Shown: positions 42,861 through 51,534, counted from the first letter of the stretch. The stretch is 64,000 nucleotides of DNA from CAYRGY01 sp964424075 (GCA_964424075.1 CAYRGY010000003.1:62001-126000); one strand, 5' to 3'. Numbers and translations: made by a program. Notes: generated by a model from the letters alone, not told the origin.

Positions 42861-42893
42861 TTTCGCTTTTGGCACACTTTGAATTATCCAATT

Positions 42894-42922
42894 ATTATAA
42901 CACAATTGTTAAATCGACTCAA
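42894..42922 (-). promoter_or_regulatory. promoter of the 420 aa surface protein gene
   Basis: Minus strand TTGAGT (42922-42917), 17-base spacer, TATAAT (42899-42894, perfect), 34 bases before the ATG at 42860. Confidence 0.65.
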
Positions 42923-42996
42923 TGGATTTGACTGCAGGATTATTTACTTATTCTACTGATTTTCGTATGTTCTTTATCTAACAATTACAAATAAAA

Positions 42997-43242
42997 ATGC
43001 TTATTCAAGTAGATAGAAATCTTTGTATCGGAGCTGCTCCTTGCGTAGCAATTGCCGGAGACGTTTTTCAACTCGATGATGAAGGAAAAGCAATTGTGAT
43101 CGGCCCCAGCACAGATGATCAAAACACCAGATTAGCAGCAGAAGCTTGTCCCGTTCGAGCCATTTTTCTATATGAAGATGATAAAACTCAAATTTTCCCT
43201 CCTCCCGAAGAAATAAGCCAACCCTATCAGGGAAACAACTAA
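42997..43242 (+). CDS. single-cluster ferredoxin, probably [3Fe-4S]
   Basis: 81 aa electron carrier. The cluster segment reads NLCIGAAPCVAIAGDVFQLD (Cys 9 and 15) and later AEACPVRAIF (Cys 51). The second Cys of the usual CxxCxxC motif is Ala, as in ferredoxins that carry a [3Fe-4S] cluster, such as those serving actinobacterial P450s. The C-terminal 20 residues are a Pro-rich extension. A ferredoxin with no visible partner reductase or oxidase in this window; the electron donor and acceptor are unknown. It is followed 3 bases later by the DHH gene. Confidence 0.8.
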   Translation: MLIQVDRNLCIGAAPCVAIAGDVFQLDDEGKAIVIGPSTDDQNTRLAAEACPVRAIFLYEDDKTQIFPPPEEISQPYQGNN

Positions 43243-43245
43243 TCC

Positions 43246-44211
43246 ATGGGCAAAAACCAAATTCTTCCCTATCAAAGAATCTGGAATCACATCAGTCAGG
43301 CTAACAATATTGTCATCATCTCTCATCGCAGCCCTGACCCTGATTCTATAGGTAGTAATTTGTCTCTCAAACAAGCAATTCAACTTCAAAATCCAGCTTG
43401 TAAAGTGCTCTCCGTTTGCATTGATCCTGTACCTAACAATTGCCTTTTTTTGCATCAAGCAGATAAATTTCAGCCCAATCTACCCGACATTAAACCCGAC
43501 CTTTTCATCACTGTTGATTGCAGTAATCAATCTCAAGCTGCTTTTCCTCAAAATTACCCGAAAGCATTTCAAGATATTGACCTGATCAACATAGATCATC
43601 ATGAAAGCAATGACTTTTTTGGTAATTTTCACCTAGTAGATAGCAAATTATCCTCAACTTGTGAGCTATTAACTAGCATGCTAATCAACCTAAATCTAAA
43701 CATAAACCGGCAGATGGCAACCTGCCTATTGATGGGAATTTACTATGACACTGGAAGTTTTATGCACACCAATATAACTGATAATACTTTTAAAATAGCA
43801 GAATATCTTGTCAAAAAAGGTGCTGATCATCAACAAATCGTGCAAAAACTTTTTCGCAATTTCACTCTTTCCAAATTTCACCTCTGGGGCAAAATTCTCG
43901 ACTCCAGCAAATTAACCTCAAAACGCCATTTAATTTCAGTAATTTCCAATGATGAATTGGAAAATTCTCCCTCTGAAGACTTGAGCGGTGTCATTGACTA
44001 CCTTTGTTCAGCCAAAGAGTGTGATTTAAGCATGCTACTGACAGAAAAAGATAATCAGCAATTGAAAGGATCTATTCGCACCAATCAAAATAATCTTAAC
44101 GTTGCCAAAATCGCCAAAAAATTTGGCGGTGGAGGCCATACCAAGGCTGCAGGTTTTACCATAAATGGCAAAGTCGAAAAACAAACTGTTTGGAGAATCA
44201 AACCCGCATAG
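43246..44211 (+). CDS. DHH/DHHA1 phosphoesterase (NrnA-like)
   Basis: 321 aa cytoplasmic enzyme, family of nano-RNases and pAp/c-di-AMP phosphodiesterases. Metal-binding motifs: ISHRSPDPDSIGSNLSLK (about 25-42), TVDCSN (90-95), the DHH motif NIDHHESND (about 123-131), and an aspartate in MGIYYDTGSFMHTN. The DHHA1 substrate domain ends with FGGGGHTKAAGFTI. Length fits NrnA/GdpP-catalytic-type enzymes. The exact substrate (oligoribonucleotides, pAp or cyclic dinucleotides) cannot be decided here. Confidence 0.9.
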   Translation: MGKNQILPYQRIWNHISQANNIVIISHRSPDPDSIGSNLSLKQAIQLQNPACKVLSVCIDPVPNNCLFLHQADKFQPNLPDIKPDLFITVDCSNQSQAAFPQNYPKAFQDIDLINIDHHESNDFFGNFHLVDSKLSSTCELLTSMLINLNLNINRQMATCLLMGIYYDTGSFMHTNITDNTFKIAEYLVKKGADHQQIVQKLFRNFTLSKFHLWGKILDSSKLTSKRHLISVISNDELENSPSEDLSGVIDYLCSAKECDLSMLLTEKDNQQLKGSIRTNQNNLNVAKIAKKFGGGGHTKAAGFTINGKVEKQTVWRIKPA

Positions 44212-44213
44212 AT

Positions 44214-44504
44214 TTAATCCTTCTCATCCATAAAAGGAGGGATTCTTTCTTCGGTATCATTTAAATCGCCGTTTTGACTACCCATCATTTCACTTAGAAC
44301 ATAATACACTGCACTTTTAGTCCCCAAAGATACATTAAGATCATCTAAACTTCTGGAATTATTATCATTAAGCAGCTTCAATATCAATCCCTTAACTTCA
44401 TGCTCACTAATCCCAAAATGTTTTGATGTCATAAATTTTTCTTCCACTACTTGTAATTCAGTAGGCATACTTAGATCTGCTTTTTTACATTCCAGTTTTG
44501 ACAT
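44214..44504 (-). CDS. small hypothetical protein
   Basis: 96 aa, acidic, soluble. The central part (EHEVKGLILKLLNDNNSRSL) is helical, and the tail (NDTEERIPPFMDEKD) is acidic. No family recognised. It converges on the DHH gene with a 2-base gap and lies divergent from the RNR-like gene, 172 bases away; no convincing promoter for either is seen in that gap. Composition matches its neighbours, so it is probably a real gene. Confidence 0.6.
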   Translation of the reverse strand: MSKLECKKADLSMPTELQVVEEKFMTSKHFGISEHEVKGLILKLLNDNNSRSLDDLNVSLGTKSAVYYVLSEMMGSQNGDLNDTEERIPPFMDEKD

Positions 44505-44676
44505 AATTAAAATTTAGACTTTGCCATTGTCTATAAACTTTTTCTTCAAATCAAGAGCAATTTGATCTTTTTCCAGTATTTCAATTTATGAGTCAATGCA
44601 GATACAATAAATAGTCTTTTCAAATCAAAACCCTATCGTTACTATTCAGCTACTATATCTATGGTATCTAGTTTGA

Positions 44677-46527
44677 ATGACTACTATAAAACAAATCAAG
44701 AAAAGCACCGGTGAACTAAACGAATTCCAACTAGCTAAAGTAGTAAACTCCATTGCCCAAGCCAAAGTAGAGGACAATTTGAATCCTCAACAACTGGCAG
44801 ATAAAGCTATTGGCTTCTTGAATGTATTAAATAGTAGTCCCGAAAGCACATTCACAACTCAACAATTAAAAGCTCTCATCATCAGATTACTGGAAGAAGA
44901 AGACTTTCCTCAGACAGCGCTGAAGTACCAACAATTTCATAAAGAAGCTGATCAATTTTCAAATTCAACCTATAATTCCAAGCAACAAAAATTAATAGAA
45001 AATGCCTATTCTAAAGAACAAAGCAGTTTTACAAAAATTCTGAAACAATTGAAAGGCATTAATCCACAATGTCAGCAAATTGCTGAACTGATTGAAAACA
45101 GACGTTTCTTGCCCCATCCCAACATACTCAGAAATAAACTACAGCATGACCAGGAAACTGTAGTCCTACAAGATGATTTAACCAATATTTTTGATAGTTT
45201 AAAAATTCTGGCCATCAATTATCAAAGTTTAGTCAGTACTTGTTTTAACTTTTCCAAGCTCCGTCCTCGCAATTCTCTGATCAAATCAACTCAGGGATTT
45301 TCATCCGGTCCGGTCTCCTTTATCAAAATATTCCTAGCTGCCTTTGAAGCACTAAAAGATGGAAATCACAATCATCAAAATTTAAATCAGAGAATAGTTC
45401 TAAATATACATCATCCGGATATTGTAGAATTCCTTATCTTCGTTAAAAGCATTAAGAATTCCTCCATTAATCAGCATTTTAATTTTTTAATCGAGTTAAC
45501 ACCCGAATTTCTTTCAGCAGCACAACAAGACAAAGATTTCGAATTAATCAGCCCAGGATCGAGCACTCCTGTTAGCTATTTGAATGCAAATAATACTTTG
45601 GAAATAATCTTTAGCACCATTAAAGAGAATGCTCAATTAGGTATTTTTAGTAGTCATTATTTCCCCCACTATTCTCAAAATCATAAACAAATAAGCAGCT
45701 ATATTAACTTACCTGAATACATAGAAAATTCAGAACTAAACAGCCAATCACTAGAATCCGACTTACAGACTGCACAACAATATCTAAATCAATTCTCCTC
45801 CAAAAATCTCCATCAATATATTTATTTAACCGGCTTTGCTGAAGCCTTGATTCTCAAAGAAACGAGTTATGTTTCCGTTCAGGCCATAGAACTTCTTGAA
45901 CAAATTATTAGTTTAGCCACATCTATTTCGGGGAACATGGGCTTCGGTGGAAATCCCATAGTAGATTCAATCTTTGAAACCAATCCAGGCCTTAACCCTA
46001 TCTCCAAATTGGTTACAATTCGTTCTTCGCTTGATGGAGATATATATTATAATCTCAATAAGCATTTACAACTTAAATTACCAGTCAATCAGCCGGAACT
46101 ATTAGATAAGATCAATCAACAACAAAGTCTTAGTAATCTGGAATCCATACCTGAAAAAATTCAACAATTATTCTTAACCAAAAAGGATATTAGTGTTGAA
46201 TGGATGAGCAAAATAATCCAAATAATAAATGAAAAAGGAATTGCTATTAGTGACTTAGAAATGTTTCTTAACCAAACATTCTCATTAGATAATTTGAAAA
46301 ATATTCTCGACAATGATTTGGCGAACCAGTTTGTCATTTTAAACAATTTGGAATTTTCCACCGTCAAATCATCCACTCTTCCGGAACAACAAGAACAACA
46401 CCCCAATTATCTGATCAATATCAACAAAAATCGCAAAAAAAGTACTATTCAAATTCAGCCACCACTATTCTCTCTTAAAAAGACTAAAGAAATAGCCCTA
46501 CCCCCAATATCAACAAATGATGATTAA
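44677..46527 (+). CDS. ATP-cone plus ribonucleotide-reductase-like protein, catalytic cysteines missing
   Basis: 616 aa. Residues 1-95 resemble an ATP-cone (TTIKQIKKSTGELNEFQLAK). The rest follows adenosylcobalamin-dependent (class II) reductase: IFDSLKILAINYQ, FNFSKLRPRNSLIKSTQGF, SSGPVSFIKIF, LNIHHPDIVEFLIFVKS, FNFLIELTPEFLSAA, YLTGFAEALILKETSYVS, and FLTKKDISVEWMSKIIQII. Yet the protein has only two Cys (about 132 and 189), neither at a catalytic position: the redox Cys before IFDSLK is gone, the NPCGE-type loop is absent, and the C-terminal Cys pair is lost. It is 100-150 residues short. It may be a regulatory or structural relict. It overlaps the next gene by 11 bases. Confidence 0.7.
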   Translation: MTTIKQIKKSTGELNEFQLAKVVNSIAQAKVEDNLNPQQLADKAIGFLNVLNSSPESTFTTQQLKALIIRLLEEEDFPQTALKYQQFHKEADQFSNSTYNSKQQKLIENAYSKEQSSFTKILKQLKGINPQCQQIAELIENRRFLPHPNILRNKLQHDQETVVLQDDLTNIFDSLKILAINYQSLVSTCFNFSKLRPRNSLIKSTQGFSSGPVSFIKIFLAAFEALKDGNHNHQNLNQRIVLNIHHPDIVEFLIFVKSIKNSSINQHFNFLIELTPEFLSAAQQDKDFELISPGSSTPVSYLNANNTLEIIFSTIKENAQLGIFSSHYFPHYSQNHKQISSYINLPEYIENSELNSQSLESDLQTAQQYLNQFSSKNLHQYIYLTGFAEALILKETSYVSVQAIELLEQIISLATSISGNMGFGGNPIVDSIFETNPGLNPISKLVTIRSSLDGDIYYNLNKHLQLKLPVNQPELLDKINQQQSLSNLESIPEKIQQLFLTKKDISVEWMSKIIQIINEKGIAISDLEMFLNQTFSLDNLKNILDNDLANQFVILNNLEFSTVKSSTLPEQQEQHPNYLININKNRKKSTIQIQPPLFSLKKTKEIALPPISTNDD

Positions 46528-47626
46528 TTCTAAATTACATTTTACAGATCAATTAGAAGTAGCACCTGAACTGGACAACAGATTCAGACAATTTGCAGCT
46601 TATCGACAGGATGCCAACAATCACTATTGGTCATCACCACCATCTGAAAGAAAAAAAATCATCGCTGAATTAGAAAAAGATCTTTTCAAAGCTTATCGCG
46701 ACAAATTGCTTGGACCTTTAAATAAGCATTGTTCACCTCGAACCATTCAATTCTGTCTGGATTGGTTTTCCAAAGAAAATGATATTACCTTAAAAGAAGA
46801 AGCTCTGGCCCTTTATGAATCTCGCATTGAATTCGAAGCTCACTTGACTGTCATTTTTGAAAGTAAATTTTCGGACAAAATTCGTCAAAAGTATATTAAC
46901 TTTTATCGACTGGAATTTGACCAAAAAGAAGCACTGCTGGCCAAGATTCAGCAAGAAGTTGAACAAGAAGAGAAGCTGGCTCAACAGCAAAAAGCTTATC
47001 TACAATTGAAACAAAAATTGGAAACAGCCTTTCAAAGAAATTTACTTACCGACAAAGAATATCAATATTTCTTACTTAGATTTGAGCAAAAAAAACCTCA
47101 TTCAGAGCAAGATCTTATTTACCTGAAATTTGCCAATAAAGTCAGGAAAAGCCCCCTTACGACAAAGCAAGCAACAACAGAACCAACCAAGCAAACTCAG
47201 AAATCTCCTGACAAAACTCCCAATCTGGAGAAAATTGCTGAAACTGAGATTAATTCCAGCTTTAATTACAATCCTAAAATACAGCAGCATAAAGAATTGA
47301 TAGACGCGGCAGAACTTGCCCAAAAAATTATGCAACAACCTGCTAATGATAATGATTCGCCCGATCAAAAAATCATACTAGATGATCTGAGCAGCAGCCG
47401 AAAAATTGATGCTAACCAAAATCAACTGTTCGTAGATGGGAAACACAGAATAGTTGACAGCTCTTCCATCTTATTCATGATTAATCAGAAAAAAAGAAAA
47501 TTGGAACAAGAGTTAATTCGCAACACTGAAGAAAAAATCACACAATTTACACCAGTACGAAAACAAAAAGAAAAAGACTTTCTATCTACCATCCTTAAAG
47601 CCAAAGCCAAAAGAAAAGCAGCTTAA
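46517..47626 (+). CDS. hypothetical coiled-coil protein coupled to the RNR-like gene
   Basis: 369 aa, charged and mostly helical, without signal peptide or membrane segment. A long coiled coil runs about 130-175 (EALLAKIQQEVEQEEKLAQQ), a Gln/Thr-rich linker follows (215-245), and the C-terminal region (320-369) is basic, with RKQKEKDFLSTILKAKAKRK. No known family or catalytic motif. The start lies within the last codons of the RNR-like gene, so the two are almost certainly made together; a stable complex is a reasonable guess. Confidence 0.65.
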   Translation: MMINSKLHFTDQLEVAPELDNRFRQFAAYRQDANNHYWSSPPSERKKIIAELEKDLFKAYRDKLLGPLNKHCSPRTIQFCLDWFSKENDITLKEEALALYESRIEFEAHLTVIFESKFSDKIRQKYINFYRLEFDQKEALLAKIQQEVEQEEKLAQQQKAYLQLKQKLETAFQRNLLTDKEYQYFLLRFEQKKPHSEQDLIYLKFANKVRKSPLTTKQATTEPTKQTQKSPDKTPNLEKIAETEINSSFNYNPKIQQHKELIDAAELAQKIMQQPANDNDSPDQKIILDDLSSSRKIDANQNQLFVDGKHRIVDSSSILFMINQKKRKLEQELIRNTEEKITQFTPVRKQKEKDFLSTILKAKAKRKAA

Positions 47627-47642
47627 TTTATTTAGTATATTG

Positions 47643-47651
47643 TGATATAAT
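47643..47651 (+). promoter_or_regulatory. extended -10 promoter of the two methyltransferase genes
   Basis: TGA TATAAT: an extended -10 element (TGn before a perfect TATAAT) at 47643-47651, with no good -35. Predicted leader about 20 nt before the ATG at 47677. Confidence 0.5.
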
Positions 47652-47676
47652 TGATTGAAATCTCTATCACTTACTC

Positions 47677-48204
47677 ATGGTCCTGGTTGAAACAATTATG
47701 CTTATCCTGATTTTAATCATGGTACTTTCCCTGATGATCACCATGATGGTACAGTTTTTCTTAACCAAAGTTCCCTACGTTCCAACCAGTAAAGGGCTCA
47801 TCAAGGCAATCTTGAATAAGTTGAATTTGCAAGCAGATCAAAATGTATATGACCTGGGTTGTGGTGACGGACGTTTTATCTTTGAATCAGAGAAAAAATT
47901 CCAAACCAATGGCACCGGCTATGAAGTATCACCTGTCCCTTTCCTGCAAGCTCAATTAAATCGTCTCTTCAAAGGCTTCAAGTCTAAAGTTTATTTTGAA
48001 AATTTCCTCAATAGCAATTTAAGTGATGCAGACTTGATTTTCTGCTATCTTTTTCCTGAACCGATGAAAGCTGTTGCCGAGAAAATTAATAAGGAATGTA
48101 GAAAGGGCACTACCTTAGTCAGCAACACTTTTCAACTTAAAGACAGAGAGCCGGATCAAATCATTCAACACAAAAAACAAAAAGCTTACATTTACCATTT
48201 CTAA
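47677..48204 (+). CDS. membrane-anchored class I methyltransferase (FAM173-like), copy 1
   Basis: 175 aa. One N-terminal transmembrane helix (about 4-28), the pre-methyltransferase motif VPYVPTSKGLIKAIL, then the SAM site VYDLGCGDGRFIFESEKKF and GTGYEVSPVPFLQAQL. The later DADLIFCYLFPEPMK strand takes the place of the catalytic-loop motif. The order (membrane helix, P-[YF]-VP-[AT], D-[LI]-G-[CS]-GDGR, GYE-[LV]-[SN]-P) is that of FAM173/ATPSCKMT lysine methyltransferases. The next gene is a paralogue starting on the last base of its stop codon. Substrate unknown. Confidence 0.7.
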   Translation: MVLVETIMLILILIMVLSLMITMMVQFFLTKVPYVPTSKGLIKAILNKLNLQADQNVYDLGCGDGRFIFESEKKFQTNGTGYEVSPVPFLQAQLNRLFKGFKSKVYFENFLNSNLSDADLIFCYLFPEPMKAVAEKINKECRKGTTLVSNTFQLKDREPDQIIQHKKQKAYIYHF

Positions 48205-48803
48205 TGCTCGATATATTCACCACTTCTATAGTAATAATAGTCTTAGTCCCTCTTTTTTATTTAGGATCGCCGGACAATTTCAGCAATGTTTTTTCGCTGA
48301 TATTGCTGATTCTGATTTCTATTCCAACCATTATGGCGATGGTCAATGGAGCACCTTTTGTCCCTACTCCCATGAAAAGAGTGAAAGAAATGGTCAAGCT
48401 AGCTAAGCTTAAACAAGGTGACCGCGTCTATGATATCGGTTGCGGTGATGGAAGATTTGTCTATGTTGCAGCAAATCAATATGGAGCAAATGCCACCGGC
48501 TATGAATTATCACCCTTGGTTTATGTTTTGGCCAGAATTATGAAATTAATTTGGAAATCCAAAGCGGAAATTAGCTTTGCCAATTTCAAAATGCAGGATT
48601 TGTCGGATGCCGATGTGATTTTCTGTTATCTCCTTCCGGAAAGCCTCAAAAAATTTGAAAAAAAATTAACCAAAATGACCAAGCCGGGCACCAAATTAAT
48701 TTCCTACGCCTTTGAAATGCCTAATTGGAATTTGGTACAACGTATTGAGCGCAATCCGAAACAAAATCTCGCCCCGATTTGGATCTATGAAAGATCAGCA
48801 TAA
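48204..48803 (+). CDS. membrane-anchored class I methyltransferase (FAM173-like), copy 2
   Basis: 199 aa paralogue of the preceding gene. Two hydrophobic helices (about 3-20 and 26-45), then GAPFVPTPMKRVKEMVKLA, VYDIGCGDGRFVYVAANQYG, ATGYELSPLVYVLARI and DADVIFCYLLPESLKKFEKK, ending FEMPNWNLVQ. Identity to copy 1 is clear in these phrases but the flanks differ, so this is an old duplication. The last 83 bases overlap the 3' end of comEC on the other strand. Confidence 0.72.
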   Translation: MLDIFTTSIVIIVLVPLFYLGSPDNFSNVFSLILLILISIPTIMAMVNGAPFVPTPMKRVKEMVKLAKLKQGDRVYDIGCGDGRFVYVAANQYGANATGYELSPLVYVLARIMKLIWKSKAEISFANFKMQDLSDADVIFCYLLPESLKKFEKKLTKMTKPGTKLISYAFEMPNWNLVQRIERNPKQNLAPIWIYERSA

Positions 48804-50229
48804 CAGCTAAATAATAAAGTAGAATTACTACAATACTCACCCCTGCTAATTCAATTTGAGCAAAAGGAAAATTAGCAATTATTTCGACAAAATATTTCAT
48901 TATCATTGTAAGTCCCCAAGTCACTGCCACCAACATTCCCGTAAGGTAATTCGGTATTATCGATAGTAGCAATGTTGCAAAACCACTAAACATAATTAGA
49001 GGGATAAACGGTAAAACAATCACATTAGCCAATGGACTAATCAGTGATAGTTTTTGAAAATGAAAAACTATAATTGGGATAGTGAAAATCTGAGCGGCCA
49101 AAGTAACATATAAATTTTCTTTGATTATCGATCCAACATTTAACTGCAAGTTTTCAAACCAAGGCATTACCACAATTAGACTAATAGTTGCCGCAACAGA
49201 TAGCTGAAAGGATAAATCAAAATTAAGTAGCCGCGGATTAAAAATAGTCATCAAAACACAGCTCATCAGAAGAGTTGTAATTACATCTGCCTTTCGCTCC
49301 ATTGCCCGAGCAAAAACCACTAACATTCCCATCAATGATGCTCTAATAACACTGGGAGATAAACCGGTCAATACCATGAAGACTGCAATTGATGCAATAA
49401 TCAGAATAGACCTCCAACCCCGAGGCAAAACAATCAGCAGCACAGTCAAAATATTGATGATTAGAGTAATATTATAACCTGAAATAGCTAAAATATGAGT
49501 AAGCCCCGTAATCCCAAAATCATCAAGCATAGCCTGAGGTATATTTCTACGTTCGCCCAGTAGCAGTCCGGCCACAATACTGGCAGTCGGTTCTGAAAAT
49601 AATCTATTAATTCTAGATAAAACCATCAGACGCACTTCTCCGCATATCCACCAAAAATCTACCCAAGAAATTGAAGTATTAAGATTTTTAATCCGGGGAT
49701 AATACATTACAGAATAAATCCCCTCTTTTGCCAATAAATCTGAATAGTAAAAGTTTTCAAAATCTCTCGGACTCAGTAAAAAACCTTCCACTATCAGTTG
49801 ATCTTGATATTGATATTCAGGAAATTTATCAACTTTAATTTTAACCAAACCTTTAACATCAAGTCTGACATCCTCCACTTGGAGCTCGTGGACTGCTAGC
49901 ACCAGATATTGAAAATCTGATCTACGATCCGGATATCGTTCAACAATTGCTTCCAATTTAACTTTCTGTTCAGGCAAATCATTATAGCTACTCACATCCA
50001 ACTCAGTGATCATTGGTATCGAAATCCACATTCTGATCAGGCCTACCGAAAAAGCCATCAAAACAATTATAATTTCTTTCGCTTTTAAATCTTTTCTAAA
50101 CTGCAATAGGTTAAAGACCAATAGTAAAATACTCAACCAGAGAACTAAATTTGATCTAATCCATATTGAAGCCACACTGATTCCACACAGAAAAGCCAAT
50201 AAAGCCAAATTCACCACAGATTTATGCAT
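48721..50229 (-). CDS. comEC: ComEC/Rec2 DNA uptake channel, short form
   Basis: 502 aa inner-membrane protein that passes single-stranded DNA into the cytoplasm during transformation. Two or three N-terminal helices, an OB-fold-like outer domain (about 70-190, KLEAIVERYPDRRSDFQYLV) and the competence domain with seven or more helices (from about 205), including LLLGERRNIPQAMLDDFGIT, THILAISGYNITLIINIL and FDLSFQLSVAATISLIV. The C-terminal metallo-beta-lactamase-like nuclease domain of full-length ComEC is absent, as in many short forms. It suits the type IV pilus genes in this window. Confidence 0.9.
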   Translation of the reverse strand: MHKSVVNLALLAFLCGISVASIWIRSNLVLWLSILLLVFNLLQFRKDLKAKEIIIVLMAFSVGLIRMWISIPMITELDVSSYNDLPEQKVKLEAIVERYPDRRSDFQYLVLAVHELQVEDVRLDVKGLVKIKVDKFPEYQYQDQLIVEGFLLSPRDFENFYYSDLLAKEGIYSVMYYPRIKNLNTSISWVDFWWICGEVRLMVLSRINRLFSEPTASIVAGLLLGERRNIPQAMLDDFGITGLTHILAISGYNITLIINILTVLLIVLPRGWRSILIIASIAVFMVLTGLSPSVIRASLMGMLVVFARAMERKADVITTLLMSCVLMTIFNPRLLNFDLSFQLSVAATISLIVVMPWFENLQLNVGSIIKENLYVTLAAQIFTIPIIVFHFQKLSLISPLANVIVLPFIPLIMFSGFATLLLSIIPNYLTGMLVAVTWGLTMIMKYFVEIIANFPFAQIELAGVSIVVILLYYLAVMLIFHRSKSGRDFVSDCAQYVVPNSN

Positions 50230-50276
50230 ATCAGCATCCTAGTACCGCAACCTGAAACAAAAATAAGAACAAAATA

Positions 50277-50305
50277 AAAAAGCCCTCTGTTTAAAGAGGG
50301 CTTTT
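50277..50305 (-). terminator. terminator of the 383 aa lipoprotein gene
   Basis: An 8-bp perfect stem (50281-50288 with 50295-50302; AGCCCTCT/AGAGGGCT) with a 6-nt loop, flanked by AAAA and TTTT, so that on the minus strand the stem is followed by TTTTTATTTTG. It lies 18 bases after the stop at 50323. Confidence 0.8.
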
Positions 50306-50322
50306 CCTAAGCTACAAAAAGA

Positions 50323-51474
50323 TTACTCAGTCGGTACTTCCTCAGCCATTACTTCCTCCACTTGAATGTCAGACATTTCAATTTCTTCAGGTAATTCAAT
50401 CTCCATACCCTCAGGTAATTCTGCTGACATTGCTTCTAATTCCGCCATGTCAATTTCGATTGGTTCTCCCGTTTCAGGATCAATTGGCATGCTTGGCGCC
50501 ATTGTCGGAGCTCCAAGCATTGGACCTAGTAGTGCTTCAATTGGCATTTCTTCAGCGCCTTCCGGAGCATCTACACTAACTTCCTTATTTACATCACTGA
50601 TAGAAAAATCAAAAGTTACAGTACCGGTTGGGTTTTGCTCTGCAGTCTCAGTATCTTCCTTAAAGGTTAAGGTAGCTTTAACACGATTCAAAATTCCAGA
50701 GCTATTGCTGATGTACATATCTCCACCAAACTCAATAAGTTCCAATCCTTCCTTAACTTCAGCCAAATCATCTTCAGAAACTGTAGTTCCTTCAATTTCC
50801 GCGGCTTTGACTACAAAATCAGCGAAAGCATCCTTATCAAGTATAGCTGTGAATTTTGTACTGTCTTCACCATTTACTTTTTCTGCTCCGACCATCTTAA
50901 CATCTTTGAAGAATTGTGTATTCTCAACAAGTTCTTTAACTTGTTTTTGTTCTTCAGTCAGATTTTCATCGCCACCTTGCGGAAGTGAAGCAGCCAATTC
51001 TTGAAGAGCTTCAGGCGGAATTGGAAGAGACCACCACTTACCAACAATTTCCTGTTTCATTTCATCAGGAATAACAGCACTTCCTTGTCCTGTTAATTCC
51101 ATCACATTTACAAACAATGAATCACTATTTAAACGAAAATCAATTTTTGCATCAGCACCATCAGCATCAGCCATAAATCCACCAGCCAACATTAATGTCA
51201 TTCGAAGATCCATTGGATCTGAAAGATCAATTCCTCCATCAATACTAAGATCAAATTCTACTACCGCTGGCGGCATACCTTCCGGTCCTTTCAAATCACC
51301 ATTGATAGTAACATCATAGCTATATGAATCGATATCAGAAAGTTTTTTGATTCCTTCCTGTAACGCTTCTCCCGGATCCTTGCCTTCCAGAGAAATTGGA
51401 GCCGGTTGACAGGCAGCTAACAAAAGTGATACTCCCAAGACACCTGAAATAAGAGATAGTTTTTCTTTTTTCAT
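50323..51474 (-). CDS. large acidic lipoprotein of unknown function
   Basis: 383 aa. Lipobox LLLAAC (cysteine at 22). The soluble part (about 30-300) has alternating beta strands and looks like the LolA/LppX-like lipid-binding fold seen in secreted lipoproteins (SYDVTINGDLKG, FDLSIDGGIDLSD, KFTAILDKDAFADFVVK, GDMYISNSSGILNRVKAT). A Pro/Glu/Met-rich acidic tail of about 80 residues follows (GPMLGAPTMAPSMPIDP). No enzymatic motif. Anchored on the outer face of the membrane; function unknown. Transcribed alone from the promoter at 51534-51506. Confidence 0.75.
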   Translation of the reverse strand: MKKEKLSLISGVLGVSLLLAACQPAPISLEGKDPGEALQEGIKKLSDIDSYSYDVTINGDLKGPEGMPPAVVEFDLSIDGGIDLSDPMDLRMTLMLAGGFMADADGADAKIDFRLNSDSLFVNVMELTGQGSAVIPDEMKQEIVGKWWSLPIPPEALQELAASLPQGGDENLTEEQKQVKELVENTQFFKDVKMVGAEKVNGEDSTKFTAILDKDAFADFVVKAAEIEGTTVSEDDLAEVKEGLELIEFGGDMYISNSSGILNRVKATLTFKEDTETAEQNPTGTVTFDFSISDVNKEVSVDAPEGAEEMPIEALLGPMLGAPTMAPSMPIDPETGEPIEIDMAELEAMSAELPEGMEIELPEEIEMSDIQVEEVMAEEVPTE

Positions 51475-51505
51475 ATTAATTTCATTAAAAAATTTTACAA
51501 GCTTG

Positions 51506-51534
51506 ATATTATCTGCAAATGCATATCAAGTCAA
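51506..51534 (-). promoter_or_regulatory. promoter of the 383 aa lipoprotein gene
   Basis: Minus strand TTGACT (51534-51529), 17-base spacer, TAATAT (51511-51506), 32 bases before the ATG at 51474. Confidence 0.6.

Noticed and set aside
42861..42905. ATG at 42905 for the 420 aa surface protein
   Set aside because: It overlaps the -10 box and would bury the signal peptide; the ATG at 42860 fits both.
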